Source of the DNA: Acidobacteriota bacterium
GTDB taxonomy: Bacteria; Acidobacteriota; Blastocatellia; Pyrinomonadales; Pyrinomonadaceae
Length of the DNA stretch: 40,226 bases
NCBI GenBank assembly: GCA_020200095.1
Contig: JAIVJJ010000234.1
Location: 1-40,226, forward strand
Direction: 5' to 3'
Shown: positions 1 to 8,368 of the stretch, one piece after another
How the letters are laid out: the number at the start of each line of letters is the position of its first letter
Numbering within the stretch: position 1 is the first letter of the stretch
Notes under the pieces: generated by a model
Database searches by the model: none
Told to the model about the DNA's origin: nothing
The model's input: the letters and a program-made list of their open reading frames with translations, nothing else
Translations under genes and position numbers: made by a program

Positions 1-123
1 GCGGTGGTATGCGGTTCTGTAAAGAACCACGTCCAGTCGCTACTATCTCCAATAACAGTTAATGCGCCAGTCTTATTGTTGCGTTGTACGATAAGTGACT
101 CTAGTAAATTGGCGGGTGGCTTG
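1..123. repeat. Terminal direct repeat, left copy (circular join)
   Basis: These 123 bases are identical to the last 123 bases of the window. Joining the two copies restores one unbroken leftward reading frame, that of the primase-helicase. This shows the contig is a circle of about 40,103 bp or a circularly permuted phage genome opened at an arbitrary point. The exact repeat looks like assembly overlap. A true short terminal repeat of the virion DNA is less likely because it lies inside a gene. Confidence 0.95.
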
Positions 124-1541
124 AGATGGGTCAATTCTAAGAATGAGCTATAGGGACCACCATTAAGTGCTAAGACAGAGCCCATGCCGGCTGTTAACCA
201 ATTGCTACCATATGAATCATCAATGTTAATAGGTTCACCGTGGCCCGCTCGTTTAACTATATGGTTTAAAACACAGACCTGAATTCCTTCGGCTGTACAT
301 AGTTGAACAGCGCGATTCCAACTTTGAGCGCTTTCCTCATTAGTTGGACGCAGCACAGCATCCTTTAGTGAATCGATAAAAAGTGTGTCGACTTTAAAAT
401 ACTCGGCTATTTCTAGTAATAGCCCGGGTTGCCGAGAGAAATCTTCTTCGGCCGGTCCATTCCACACATAACCACCGCGTTCAGCTAAAGCTTCGCGTCC
501 GTATTTACCGAAGCGTCGTCTCATAGCGGTTGCTATTTGAATTGATCGGTCCATCGCCATATAAAGTACGCCCCGCTTGGAGGGGCGAATGGGAAATCCT
601 AAAACTGTACTTGATTCACTGATTAAGCTTTCTAAAAGTAGGATGCCCAATGTTGTTTTACCGGCACCCTGAGGGGCAACAATGACTAGACCTTGCCCGT
701 CAGCCCAGAGAACAGTTTTACCATTATGACCCCATATGGCCGGAACTTCTGGTGGGGAATCAAACACGAATGAAGCTAAAGAAATAACACGAGGAAAGCG
801 TAAAGGTTCATTCTCAGCGTCTTCTCTTTTGAGTATCTTTAACTCTTTTAAGGAATAGCCGAGTGCTAAATGCTCGCTAATGTCTTTCGCATACGGACTA
901 ATAAGTACTTTAATCTCCGCTTCCGTGCCGACCTCCTCTAAGGAATTATAAACTTTCCATGCATGGTCATATCCGGCGGCATCGTTATCAGCGATAATAT
1001 ATATTTTTCTTGCATCAATTAAGTATTCAGAGTGTTTTATAGACCATTTACCGCCACCTCCCGCATTACATGTAGCGGTTCGTCCGCAGCTATGTAGAGT
1101 ATCGGCGTCTTTTTCGCCCTCGACAATAAAAATAGGGCGAGAATTATCAATGGCCCGTAGAGTTTGTGGCAATCTATAGGGGGTAGTTTTTAGTTCCGAA
1201 GAACTTTTATTAAGCCATTCACCATTAATGTATGCGTTTTGAAAGAACTTTTTATTACCACCATCATCATAGGTACGAACGACTTTACCAATAGTTGAGC
1301 CGGTTCGATCCTTATAAATATATTCCTGTCGCTGTTCATATAAGCGTTGAGTAAGCTCTGCTAATACAGCTTCATAATCACAGCCTGCATGACACTTTAA
1401 TATAAGTTCTTGCTTATCGCCATGTCGTAGACTAAGAGATGGGTTTACATCAGGATGGGCCGGACAAATGGCTTTCCAACCCTCTCCATTCTTATGAGCT
1501 TCGTCAACTAATGACAGAGCTAGCGGAAGAGTCCACTTCAT
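1..1541 (-). CDS. Primase-helicase, N-terminal and central part (continues at 40103)
   Basis: This protein would make primers and unwind DNA at the phage replication fork. The frame runs off the left edge and continues at 40103 down to a TAA at 39935-39937. The whole gene is 1,710 nt, or 569 aa. Start ATG 1541 is the first possible one: an in-frame TAA lies just upstream, and GAAGG sits at SD distance. Seen: a CHC2-type zinc finger (C26, H29, C50, C54), a TOPRIM region with VEGEKDAD near residue 140 and a DND near 185, then an ATPase domain with Walker A GAGKTT at 292-297 of the RecA-like AAA_25 type. The C-terminus looks like a winged helix. The architecture matches phage primase-helicase fusions of the T7 gp4/RepA kind. 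It overlaps the upstream HTH gene by 38 bp. Confidence 0.9.
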   Translation of the reverse strand, partial: MKWTLPLALSLVDEAHKNGEGWKAICPAHPDVNPSLSLRHGDKQELILKCHAGCDYEAVLAELTQRLYEQRQEYIYKDRTGSTIGKVVRTYDDGGNKKFFQNAYINGEWLNKSSSELKTTPYRLPQTLRAIDNSRPIFIVEGEKDADTLHSCGRTATCNAGGGGKWSIKHSEYLIDARKIYIIADNDAAGYDHAWKVYNSLEEVGTEAEIKVLISPYAKDISEHLALGYSLKELKILKREDAENEPLRFPRVISLASFVFDSPPEVPAIWGHNGKTVLWADGQGLVIVAPQGAGKTTLGILLLESLISESSTVLGFPIRPSKRGVLYMAMDRSIQIATAMRRRFGKYGREALAERGGYVWNGPAEEDFSRQPGLLLEIAEYFKVDTLFIDSLKDAVLRPTNEESAQSWNRAVQLCTAEGIQVCVLNHIVKRAGHGEPINIDDSYGSNWLTAGMGSVLALNGGPYSSFLELTHLKPPANLLESLIVQRNNKTGALTVIGDSSDWTWFFTEPHTT

Positions 1542-1734
1542 GTGTTATACCTTCGGAGTGAATGAACGCCATTAGCTCTGACCAAACTACTTTAGTCCTT
1601 TTTCCTACTTTGATATGCGAAACCGGAAACGTACCTGCGCGAATCAGTCGATACGCTGTACGCGGACTGATATCTAAAAAATGAGCCGCTTCCGGTACTG
1701 AGATTAATAATGTTCCGTCCGGAGGGGCGTTCAT
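1504..1734 (-). CDS. Small helix-turn-helix DNA-binding protein (excisionase/MerR-like)
   Basis: This is a 76-aa protein with a HTH_17/excisionase-type fold. Residues about 10-60 read ISVPEAAHFLDISPRTAYRL, followed by a basic wing ending in the usual W-S-E-L-x-x-F pattern. ATG 1734 has AGGAAAG upstream. It lies ahead of the primase-helicase and overlaps it by 38 bp, so the two are translationally coupled. It faces the rightward replication module across a short divergent region containing a 12-bp palindrome. Known of the family: such proteins act as excisionases or small transcription regulators. With no integrase in the window a regulatory role is more likely, but the target is unknown. Confidence 0.75.
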   Translation of the reverse strand: MNAPPDGTLLISVPEAAHFLDISPRTAYRLIRAGTFPVSHIKVGKRTKVVWSELMAFIHSEGITHEVDSSASSVIS

Positions 1735-1772
1735 GGGGTGACTTTCCTGTCATTTTGTGCCATCGGTGCACC

Positions 1773-1784
1773 TATGGTACCATA
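1773..1784. promoter_or_regulatory. Perfect 12-bp palindrome in divergent intergenic region
   Basis: TATGGTACCATA reads the same on both strands. It lies midway between the leftward HTH/primase unit and the rightward replication module, which suggests an operator for the HTH protein or a shared regulator. No convincing -35/-10 pair was found here, only a weak rightward TTGTGC-17-TACCAT. The site is unlike the GACTMACCGTYAGTC operators found elsewhere. Confidence 0.4.
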
Positions 1785-1820
1785 ACCTGACAGCCGCGCC
1801 AGCCGCCCCCGGGAGAGAGA

Positions 1821-2381
1821 GTGTCTTCTACTAGCCCGCCGATCCGCCGACCCCGTCAGGACCCCGTCAGGGCACGCTACGCCCCCCTGGAGGCGATGAC
1901 GCCCCCGACGCTGCACGAATTACTGAGTTATCCCACGTATAAAACGTACTTTCGACGGATTCCGCCGATGCCTTCAATTCATTTACTGAATAATCCTTGG
2001 CAAGTATGGGCACTGGGTGTAACCGGGGGATGGACCAGTCGAGTAGCAAAAAGTTATTCTGAAGCTTATCGTGAATTGAAAAAATTTTACCTTGATAGGG
2101 TTAATTATAAAGACGTTTGTTTAGTTTCACGTGCGGTTTTACATAATGAACCAATGAAAGTAGTTTCTCCTAAAAAGGGAGAGCGTATTTTTACTCCTAT
2201 ATTCTTAGGATTATGGGATAGGCATCTCTTTAATTGGTGTCGCCGATGCAGACGCCCGACAGTTTTTCGTTACTGTTCTGAATATCATCATGCTTTAAAG
2301 AGCGCTCCGGTTATTACATCCGATGAACCATTTCGTTGTTATTATTGCGGAGCACGTAAGTCGTTTGCAGGGAGTTATTAA
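1821..2381 (+). CDS. Conserved phage protein with C-terminal zinc ribbon
   Basis: The gene starts at GTG 1821 (GGGAGAGAGA just upstream) and is 186 aa. An alternative ATG at 1896, with GGAGG close by, would give 161 aa beginning MTPPTLHELLSYPTYKTYF. That form resembles the usual start of a conserved actinophage hypothetical family whose hallmark is a 'PWQVWA' segment, here near residue 61. The C-terminus has cysteine pairs (C-R-R-C, a lone C, then C-Y-Y-C) consistent with a zinc ribbon, so nucleic-acid binding is possible. The 5' 75 nt are much richer in GC than the rest and contain a tandem 11-bp duplication (GACCCCGTCAG twice, 1849-1870). This favours the later start. Function unknown. Confidence 0.75.
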   Translation: MSSTSPPIRRPRQDPVRARYAPLEAMTPPTLHELLSYPTYKTYFRRIPPMPSIHLLNNPWQVWALGVTGGWTSRVAKSYSEAYRELKKFYLDRVNYKDVCLVSRAVLHNEPMKVVSPKKGERIFTPIFLGLWDRHLFNWCRRCRRPTVFRYCSEYHHALKSAPVITSDEPFRCYYCGARKSFAGSY

Positions 2382-2402
2382 AAGGAAGGGAGGTGAGGAC
2401 TA

Positions 2403-2549
2403 GTGACATTCGGTACTGATGTAATCCTGCTACTCATCGGTGGATACTGCATGCTACTGATATTAGTAATATCCGAATGGATAGTGCTGTGGGTGATGAT
2501 TGGCAAGATCCGGGGCCTCGAAGCGACACGTGAGGGAGACAGGAAATGA
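2403..2549 (+). CDS. 48-aa single-span membrane peptide
   Basis: GTG 2403 follows a very strong SD (GGGAGGTGAGG). The TGA overlaps the ATG of the next gene (ATGA at 2546-2549), so the two are coupled. Residues about 6-33 form a long hydrophobic stretch (VILLLIGGYCMLLILVIS and onward), followed by a charged, mostly basic tail. The function is unknown. It is not in a lysis context, so a holin role has no support. Base use matches the next gene and is GC-richer than the flanking genes. Confidence 0.7.
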   Translation: MTFGTDVILLLIGGYCMLLILVISEWIVLWVMIGKIRGLEATREGDRK

Positions 2550-2980
2550 GAATCTACCTTGCTGCTGACTATATGCGGCGGCCAGAGATGCACAGATACA
2601 AGGGAATCATTGAGCGTGGCGAAGCACACACAGTGGTCTCTAGGTGGCACGAGGAGACCGTACTAGATCTTTACGGATTCGGGTGCACTGGCCAGGCAAT
2701 CGACTCCGGCAACATGCCGTCCACTGCCCAGATGGCAGAGAACGATTGGATCGATATCTGGGCTGCCGACGTTCTCATTCTGTTCACTACTGGCGAACTA
2801 TCCCGCGGGGGTCGGCATACGGAGTTTGGAATTGCACTGGCATGGCGAAAGCTGATTGTTATTGTCGGCCCACGTGAGCATATTTTTCAGTGCTTACCGC
2901 GCATTGAGCATTACGAGAGTTGGGACGACCTATTTTCGAGTTGGTTCAGTAAGGTTATCGTGCAGTGTGATTACACATGA
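2546..2980 (+). CDS. Nucleoside 2-deoxyribosyltransferase-like protein
   Basis: This 144-aa protein has the fold pattern of the nucleoside 2-deoxyribosyltransferase family: N-terminal strand MRIYLAADY, a mid-protein NDWIDIWAADVLILF segment, then GGRHTEFGIALAW at 88-100, where E93 fits the catalytic glutamate, followed by the strand LIVIVGP. Family members move a deoxyribose between bases or hydrolyse nucleosides. In a phage this would salvage, or possibly modify, the dNTP pool. It is coupled to the membrane peptide before it and to the helicase after it (ATGA overlaps). Its codons favour CTG and ATC, whereas neighbours favour TTA and ATA, so recent acquisition is likely. Confidence 0.8.
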   Translation: MRIYLAADYMRRPEMHRYKGIIERGEAHTVVSRWHEETVLDLYGFGCTGQAIDSGNMPSTAQMAENDWIDIWAADVLILFTTGELSRGGRHTEFGIALAWRKLIVIVGPREHIFQCLPRIEHYESWDDLFSSWFSKVIVQCDYT

Positions 2981-4449
2981 AATATAAGTTCAAAACAAAA
3001 CCCTATCGTCATCAAGTATTAGCACTGAAAAAGCTACTTCGTAACAAGTATGGCGGCGCACTATTAATGGATCCCCGCACCGGGAAAACAAAGGTTATTG
3101 TTGACTGGCTTTCAATCTTTTTCTTGAAGGATAAAATTGATCGTGCTCTGATTATTTGTCCACCTACCGTTCTTGATTTAAAAGTTTGGCAAGAGGAGTT
3201 TGCTTTACATTGTTCTATTCCCTATGACATTTTTGTTTGGGATCGGTCCAAACGGATGGTTAATGGACAATTTAAAGGCTTGCCTGAGCCACAACATGGC
3301 CGCTTATTAGTTGTATTAGTTAATTATGAAGCATTTTCGATGCCTGGTAAAAAATTGCCGAGTGGACGACGCAGTACAAAAACGGGGCGCATAAAAGTAC
3401 GTAACGAGGTAGGACGGTGGGCGGCTCAGAAAAAAACTGCAGCCGTATTGGATGAATCCCATAATATAAAAACGTCATCCGCTGCTACTAGTAGAGTAAT
3501 TGTTACTCTCCGGCCGCATTTTCATTATCGAGCAATTCTGACGGGTACAGTAGTTACTAAAGCGAGTCGTGCTCATGATATATATAACCAGTGGCGTTTT
3601 TTAAATCCGGAGAGATTTGCTAATTGGGAAAAAGAAGACGAATTTAAAAACTATTTTGGCGTATGGCGAACTAGTCCCACGGTTCCGGTTCCTTTATTCG
3701 TAAGAGGACAAAATTTAGATGAGTTACATGATTTAATGTCGGTTGACGCTTTTTCTCAGGAGAGAGATAAGTGTTTTGATTTACCTCCCCATGATATTCA
3801 AGAAATTCCTATTACTCTAAATCGTGCCAGAAAAATTTACAATAATATGGCAAAAGAGATGATAGCGGAGTTTCGTCAACACACGGCGGAAGCGTCAATC
3901 CCTTTGGTTAAGTTACTGAGATTAGCTCAAATAACTGGAGGATTTGTTACAACAGATAAAGGCGATATAGTGAAAGTGGGTAGCGAGAAAATTGACATAC
4001 TCACGCCATTATTAAAAGAGATGATGGAAAATCAAGAGAGAATAGCAATAGTCGCACGCTTTAAACCTGAACTTAATTTATTATATAGGATTGCTCAAAG
4101 TTTTAAGGTTCCGGTATTTCAAATACGGGGCGGTATGAATAAGAAACGGCGGTATATAGATTTTAAAACAGCTCGTCAACATAACGGTCCTTTAATCTAT
4201 ATATTACAACCTCGGGCCGCAATTGGAATTGACTTAAGTTTTCTTTCCCGTATGGTATGGTATTCATTGACGCCCTCTTATGTAAATTATACTCAGTGTT
4301 GTGATAGAATTGCCTTAAGTAGAGTAAGTACAACTTTTACGTATCTATTGTGTCCAGGTATTGATCGACTATTATATGACACTCTTCAATCGGATGAATC
4401 TTTTTTAAAAGCCGTGAGAAGGTTCCCCGAAAGGTTACTAGATATATGA
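2977..4449 (+). CDS. SNF2-type DEAD/DEAH-box helicase
   Basis: A 490-aa superfamily 2 ATPase. Q-motif-like region YRHQVLAL is near residue 10, Walker A TGKT at 35-38, DESH Walker B at 159-162, and motif III LTGT follows. The C-terminal RecA-like domain has FQIRGG, an IYILQPRAAIGIDLSFLSRMVWYS-like segment (motif V) and CDRIALSRV (motif VI, R present). The order fits phage SNF2/DEXH helicases of the replication module, which remodel or unwind DNA or displace bound proteins. The gene overlaps its neighbours by 4 bp on each side, so it belongs to one polycistronic replication operon. Confidence 0.88.
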   Translation: MKYKFKTKPYRHQVLALKKLLRNKYGGALLMDPRTGKTKVIVDWLSIFFLKDKIDRALIICPPTVLDLKVWQEEFALHCSIPYDIFVWDRSKRMVNGQFKGLPEPQHGRLLVVLVNYEAFSMPGKKLPSGRRSTKTGRIKVRNEVGRWAAQKKTAAVLDESHNIKTSSAATSRVIVTLRPHFHYRAILTGTVVTKASRAHDIYNQWRFLNPERFANWEKEDEFKNYFGVWRTSPTVPVPLFVRGQNLDELHDLMSVDAFSQERDKCFDLPPHDIQEIPITLNRARKIYNNMAKEMIAEFRQHTAEASIPLVKLLRLAQITGGFVTTDKGDIVKVGSEKIDILTPLLKEMMENQERIAIVARFKPELNLLYRIAQSFKVPVFQIRGGMNKKRRYIDFKTARQHNGPLIYILQPRAAIGIDLSFLSRMVWYSLTPSYVNYTQCCDRIALSRVSTTFTYLLCPGIDRLLYDTLQSDESFLKAVRRFPERLLDI

Positions 4450-4973
4450 TTATTGTCGAGGGTCCCCGTCAATCGGGAAAGACTATACTAGTTGATACAT
4501 TAGCGTTAGAATTTCATCTACCTATTTATTCTTATAGTTATACTCCCGTGGGGGCTGACCATTATAATATTAGAGAAATAATAAAAGATGTCCGTTCGTG
4601 GACGGCTAAACCTACTGGACTTTATGACGGTCATCCTTTAATCAGTGAATATATCTATGGACCTATATTACGTAAAAAGATACTTCTATCATTTAAAGAC
4701 TGGACCGTTCGACCGATTATAAAACATCTAAGTGAAACTGCGGTTATTATATATTGTCGTCCCTCCAATATTGATAAGGACGATCCTGCCTTATCTTTGT
4801 ATGACTTAATTTTGCATACGCCCCTCACACAGTTTAGAGTATGGGAGTATGATTATACAGCAGATCCTGAAGCTAGTAAATTATTAATTCCGGTAAGTGA
4901 TTTCTTAGAAACAATGCATGTTAGAAAGTTTAAGACGACTAAATTCGGCTGGCCATGGAAAACTCATGCTTAA
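4446..4973 (+). CDS. P-loop deoxynucleoside/thymidylate kinase-like protein
   Basis: A 175-aa protein with N-terminal strand and Walker A (VEGPRQSGKT, P-loop at 6-13) and a DGHPLISEYIYG segment at 61-72. That segment resembles the DRx(L/I)SExVY motif of thymidylate kinases and related phage kinases, where D and R/H contact the nucleotide. A strand ending in IIYCRP near residue 104 fits the next kinase element. Inferred role: phosphorylating a deoxynucleotide for phage DNA synthesis. It sits between helicase and polymerase genes with overlaps at both ends (ATGCTTAA shared with the polymerase start). Exact substrate unknown. Confidence 0.75.
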   Translation: MIIVEGPRQSGKTILVDTLALEFHLPIYSYSYTPVGADHYNIREIIKDVRSWTAKPTGLYDGHPLISEYIYGPILRKKILLSFKDWTVRPIIKHLSETAVIIYCRPSNIDKDDPALSLYDLILHTPLTQFRVWEYDYTADPEASKLLIPVSDFLETMHVRKFKTTKFGWPWKTHA

Positions 4974-7323
4974 ACATGAATTAATGGTCGTTACTAAATG
5001 GCCGACTAGCATAAAAAAAATTAGCGCCTTATTAGGAGAGGCTGGATACGAAACCGATTTCTATTTGACATCAGTAATAAAAGGCCGTTCAAACGACAAT
5101 GACCCGACGACTGCGGAGATTAAAGCACTTCGGCCAAGAATAGATCAAGAAATAGAAAAAGTACAACCTCGATGGATTTTAGTATTTGGTAATGAGGCTC
5201 TTTTAGCGGTTACTGGTCACTCGGGAATTATGAAACATCGGGGACAGATATATCCTCGTAAGAATAATCCTAACATAAAAGTAATGGGCACATTAAGTCC
5301 AGCGGCTATTGAAATCAGTCCAGGATATCGAAAAGGATTTGTAAGTGACCTTCGTTTTTTTGTTACTCAAATTAAGGGACCGCCGGTAAAGAATAAAGTG
5401 CCTTACAAAGCAGTATTATCTGATGAAACTTTTAATGAGTTAATACATACATTGCAAGGTTGGCCTATTCATGGTGTTTGCTATGATTTAGAGACGGTCG
5501 GATTCGATGAGTGGAAATCCGATGCGGCGGTTATTAGTTGTGCCTTAAGTTTATGGTATAAGGAAGATACGGATGTTCGGGAAATTTGGGCAATACCTTT
5601 ATACCATCCTGAAAGTCCTTTTAAAGACTCATGGAAAGATTACTTTAATACATTAGCTGATTTAATCAAAAATATTCCCGTACGTGTTGCATTTAATTCT
5701 AAATTTGATAATCGATGGTTTGCAGAATTTTGCGATGAAATTACGGCGACTTTTGATCCTATGTTAGCCGCTCATTTATTAGATGAGAATAGGGCTAAAA
5801 GCTTAGAGAGTTTAGCTAGGGAAGAATTAGTTGAACAATCGTGGAAGTTACCCTCTTATGATCTATTGAATGAGCCGCTAAAAAAGGTACTTAGATATAA
5901 TGGTAAGGACACTTTACATACCGCTAGATTATATTTTAAGTTAAGAGAACAATTGCGAAAGAGACCCAGATTAGCTAAAATACTAACACGTCTTCTTATG
6001 CCCAATTCTAATTTATTAGTTCAATCTGAACACGACGGATTATGGGTTAATAAGAGACGTCATAGTATTAGATGGGAAAAAGTACGTAATAAATTACATG
6101 AGATTGATTCAGATCTAATGAAGTGGGTGCCTGCATCCACACCCTATCAAATCAATTTTAATACATCAAACTTTTTACGATGGTTTGTTTATGACCATCT
6201 TGAGTTACCTATTTTAGAGAGAACAAAGACAGGACAACCAAGTTTAGGCATAGCGATTAAACATAAGTTAAAAAATGAACATCCGGTTATGGAATTGTTA
6301 ATTGAGCGATCGAAATATAGTAAATACGAAACCGCCTTTTTTAGTACATGGCACGAGTTAATGGATAGCAATAGTCGTTTGCACCCTAATTTTAAATTGC
6401 ATGGTACCGTAACCGGTCGTCTATCCTCAGGTAAAATGGCATCCGATGGTAAGGTTGTTGCACGCGCTCAGAAGAGAGGCTTTAACGTCCAACAAATTCC
6501 TCAAGACATTTTTGTACGCTCTAATATTGGAGCTCCCCCTGATTGGGTGTTTGTCGAAGCTGACCTATCTCAAATTGAGTTTAGATTAGCTATGATGCTT
6601 GCTAATGACCAAACAGGTTTACAATTATTGACCGAAGGTAAAGATATCCATAGAGTTATGGCTGCCCGAATCACAGGCAAGCCAGAATCTACCGTGACCA
6701 AAATCGAGCGTAGTAACGCAAAACCTGCCAATTTCTTATTATTATTCGGTGCTACATGGCGCACATTTGTTGAAACTGCTTGGAAAGAATATCAAATTGA
6801 AATATCTGACGACGATGCTAAAGCCATTCGACGTATTTTTTATCAAACATATACCGAAATTGGTCCCTGGCATGAAAAACAGCGTCGATTTGTTCGAAAA
6901 CACGGTTACGTTACAACGCTCACCGGACGCATACGGCGTTTACCCGATATTTTTTCCTCTGATGATAGGGTACGCTATCATGCTGAGATGCAAGCGATTA
7001 ATACGCCTATTCAGTCTTTAGCCTCGGAATTAACGCAAATAGCTTATATGGTAATAACTAAAAAGATTAGACATCTTAAATTGGCCGTAAAAAGTTTAGG
7101 AACTGTACATGACTCATTGATGTTTGAAGCGCACCGACGGGATATACCTCAACTTTTACCAATTATCAAAGAAACAATGGAAAATCCTCCCCTCAAACAG
7201 TTGTTTGGGGTAGAATTATGGGCACCCATTGTAGCTGAAATAACTACAGGACAGCACTGGGGAGAGGGGAAAGAATTAACTATAGATGAAATCTATAATT
7301 GGAACGGAGAAGGCTTAGAATGA
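4966..7323 (+). CDS. Family A DNA polymerase with N-terminal UDG-like domain and 3'-5' exonuclease
   Basis: This is the replicative polymerase of the phage. I start it at ATG 4966 (785 aa), which overlaps the kinase stop; an upstream in-frame ATG at 4918 would overlap much more. Residues about 1-140 resemble the uracil-DNA glycosylase superfamily (LTSVIKG, EIKALRP, VFGNEALL), but the GEAPG-type and HPS catalytic motifs are degenerate, so glycosylase activity is doubtful. The exonuclease domain has DxE at D174, N-x-x-x-D in FNSKFD, and Y-x-x-x-D in YNGKD, all intact. The polymerase domain has motif A with D533 in ADLSQIE, motif B K-x-x-x-NF in AKPANFLLLFG, and motif C HDS with D716. The fold order matches known phage PolA fusions. 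Confidence 0.93.
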   Translation: MLKHELMVVTKWPTSIKKISALLGEAGYETDFYLTSVIKGRSNDNDPTTAEIKALRPRIDQEIEKVQPRWILVFGNEALLAVTGHSGIMKHRGQIYPRKNNPNIKVMGTLSPAAIEISPGYRKGFVSDLRFFVTQIKGPPVKNKVPYKAVLSDETFNELIHTLQGWPIHGVCYDLETVGFDEWKSDAAVISCALSLWYKEDTDVREIWAIPLYHPESPFKDSWKDYFNTLADLIKNIPVRVAFNSKFDNRWFAEFCDEITATFDPMLAAHLLDENRAKSLESLAREELVEQSWKLPSYDLLNEPLKKVLRYNGKDTLHTARLYFKLREQLRKRPRLAKILTRLLMPNSNLLVQSEHDGLWVNKRRHSIRWEKVRNKLHEIDSDLMKWVPASTPYQINFNTSNFLRWFVYDHLELPILERTKTGQPSLGIAIKHKLKNEHPVMELLIERSKYSKYETAFFSTWHELMDSNSRLHPNFKLHGTVTGRLSSGKMASDGKVVARAQKRGFNVQQIPQDIFVRSNIGAPPDWVFVEADLSQIEFRLAMMLANDQTGLQLLTEGKDIHRVMAARITGKPESTVTKIERSNAKPANFLLLFGATWRTFVETAWKEYQIEISDDDAKAIRRIFYQTYTEIGPWHEKQRRFVRKHGYVTTLTGRIRRLPDIFSSDDRVRYHAEMQAINTPIQSLASELTQIAYMVITKKIRHLKLAVKSLGTVHDSLMFEAHRRDIPQLLPIIKETMENPPLKQLFGVELWAPIVAEITTGQHWGEGKELTIDEIYNWNGEGLE

Positions 7324-8321
7324 CTGAGTTACCATTAGTAACTACACAAAGTATGTTGGCCAACTTTAGTCGTTGTCCGCGTAAAGCAATGTATGCCTAT
7401 GTGGATAAGATAAAGCCCAGAAAAACGTCTCGTCCTCTTAAAATGGGCGCATGGTTTCATTTATTGTTGCAAGCTCGTTATAACGGTCAAGATTGGAAAG
7501 ATAGACATAATGAATTGATTGAAAATCATGAGGAAGTTTTCTTTAAAGAAGAATGGGAAGAGATATCGGAAACATGCGCTCGACTCATGTTATCCTACCT
7601 GTGGTATTATCAATTAGAAGCTAAATACGGTTGGAAAATAATAGACGTTGAATTTAAGTTAGAGACAACGTGGCCGGATGGCACTCCGTATTGGTGTAAA
7701 ATTGATCTGTTGGTTGAGATAAATGGAGAACTGTGGATAGTTGATCATAAGCTACGAACTAAATTGCCTTCTCACTTACAACGGCTATTAGACAGTCAGG
7801 GTTTATTATATCCCTGGGCAGCACAAAAGAATGGACTGAAAATAAAAGGCTTCATTTGGAATTATATTAGAATGCGAGCGCCGGCTATTCCTCAAATACG
7901 AAGAGATGGAAAACTTAGTGAGAGAAAAATTGAAACCGATTACCCAACTTTAAAAAAAACATTAACTGAGCATAAAATCGATCCGCGAATGTACGATGCA
8001 GAATTAAGGCGGTTACGAGCCATTTATTGGAGACCCGGTAAAGCACAACAATCACCGTTCTTTCAACGTATACAGTGGGAACTCGATCCTGCAGTCATTA
8101 GGAAAAAAGTAATAGAGAAAAATCGAACTCATAAACGCTTAAAAATATATGATTTTACTAATCGAGACGCTGTGGAAAGAATCGTTGATCCGAGCTGTGA
8201 TTGGGGGTGTGATTATTCGTTGTTGTGCATGGCTGAGTTATATGGCAGCAATGTCGAACAGACACTCCGCTTACATTATAGACAAGCTGACCCACTGAGT
8301 TACTATACAAACAATGACTAG
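7320..8321 (+). CDS. Cas4/RecB-like PD-(D/E)XK nuclease, probable 4Fe-4S protein
   Basis: The gene starts at ATG 7320, overlapping the polymerase TGA by 4 bp; the upstream ATG at 7299 is less likely. The 333-aa protein has an N-terminal cysteine (C19 in SRCPRK), a PD-(D/E)XK core (KIDLLVEINGELWIVDHK near 125-140, with D, D and K), and three C-terminal cysteines at C293, C297 and C303 (CDWGC...C). One cysteine in front and three behind the nuclease core is the Cas4/AddB pattern that binds a 4Fe-4S cluster. Known relatives resect DNA ends. Here it probably works with the Sak4 ATPase and SSB next door in phage recombination. Confidence 0.85.
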   Translation: MTELPLVTTQSMLANFSRCPRKAMYAYVDKIKPRKTSRPLKMGAWFHLLLQARYNGQDWKDRHNELIENHEEVFFKEEWEEISETCARLMLSYLWYYQLEAKYGWKIIDVEFKLETTWPDGTPYWCKIDLLVEINGELWIVDHKLRTKLPSHLQRLLDSQGLLYPWAAQKNGLKIKGFIWNYIRMRAPAIPQIRRDGKLSERKIETDYPTLKKTLTEHKIDPRMYDAELRRLRAIYWRPGKAQQSPFFQRIQWELDPAVIRKKVIEKNRTHKRLKIYDFTNRDAVERIVDPSCDWGCDYSLLCMAELYGSNVEQTLRLHYRQADPLSYYTNND

Positions 8322-8323
8322 TG

Positions 8324-8332
8324 TGGTATAAT
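8324..8332 (+). promoter_or_regulatory. Extended -10 promoter candidate inside the recombination module
   Basis: TGGTATAAT matches an extended -10 (TGN before a perfect TATAAT). There is no good -35 at 17 bp. It lies at the very end of the Cas4-like gene and ahead of the Sak4 start, so it could boost Sak4 and SSB. Its position supports the downstream TTG start for Sak4 over GTG 8321. Confidence 0.4.
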
Positions 8333-8368
8333 AAATATACGGGAGCAGTTAGAATTACAGGAGGCACA

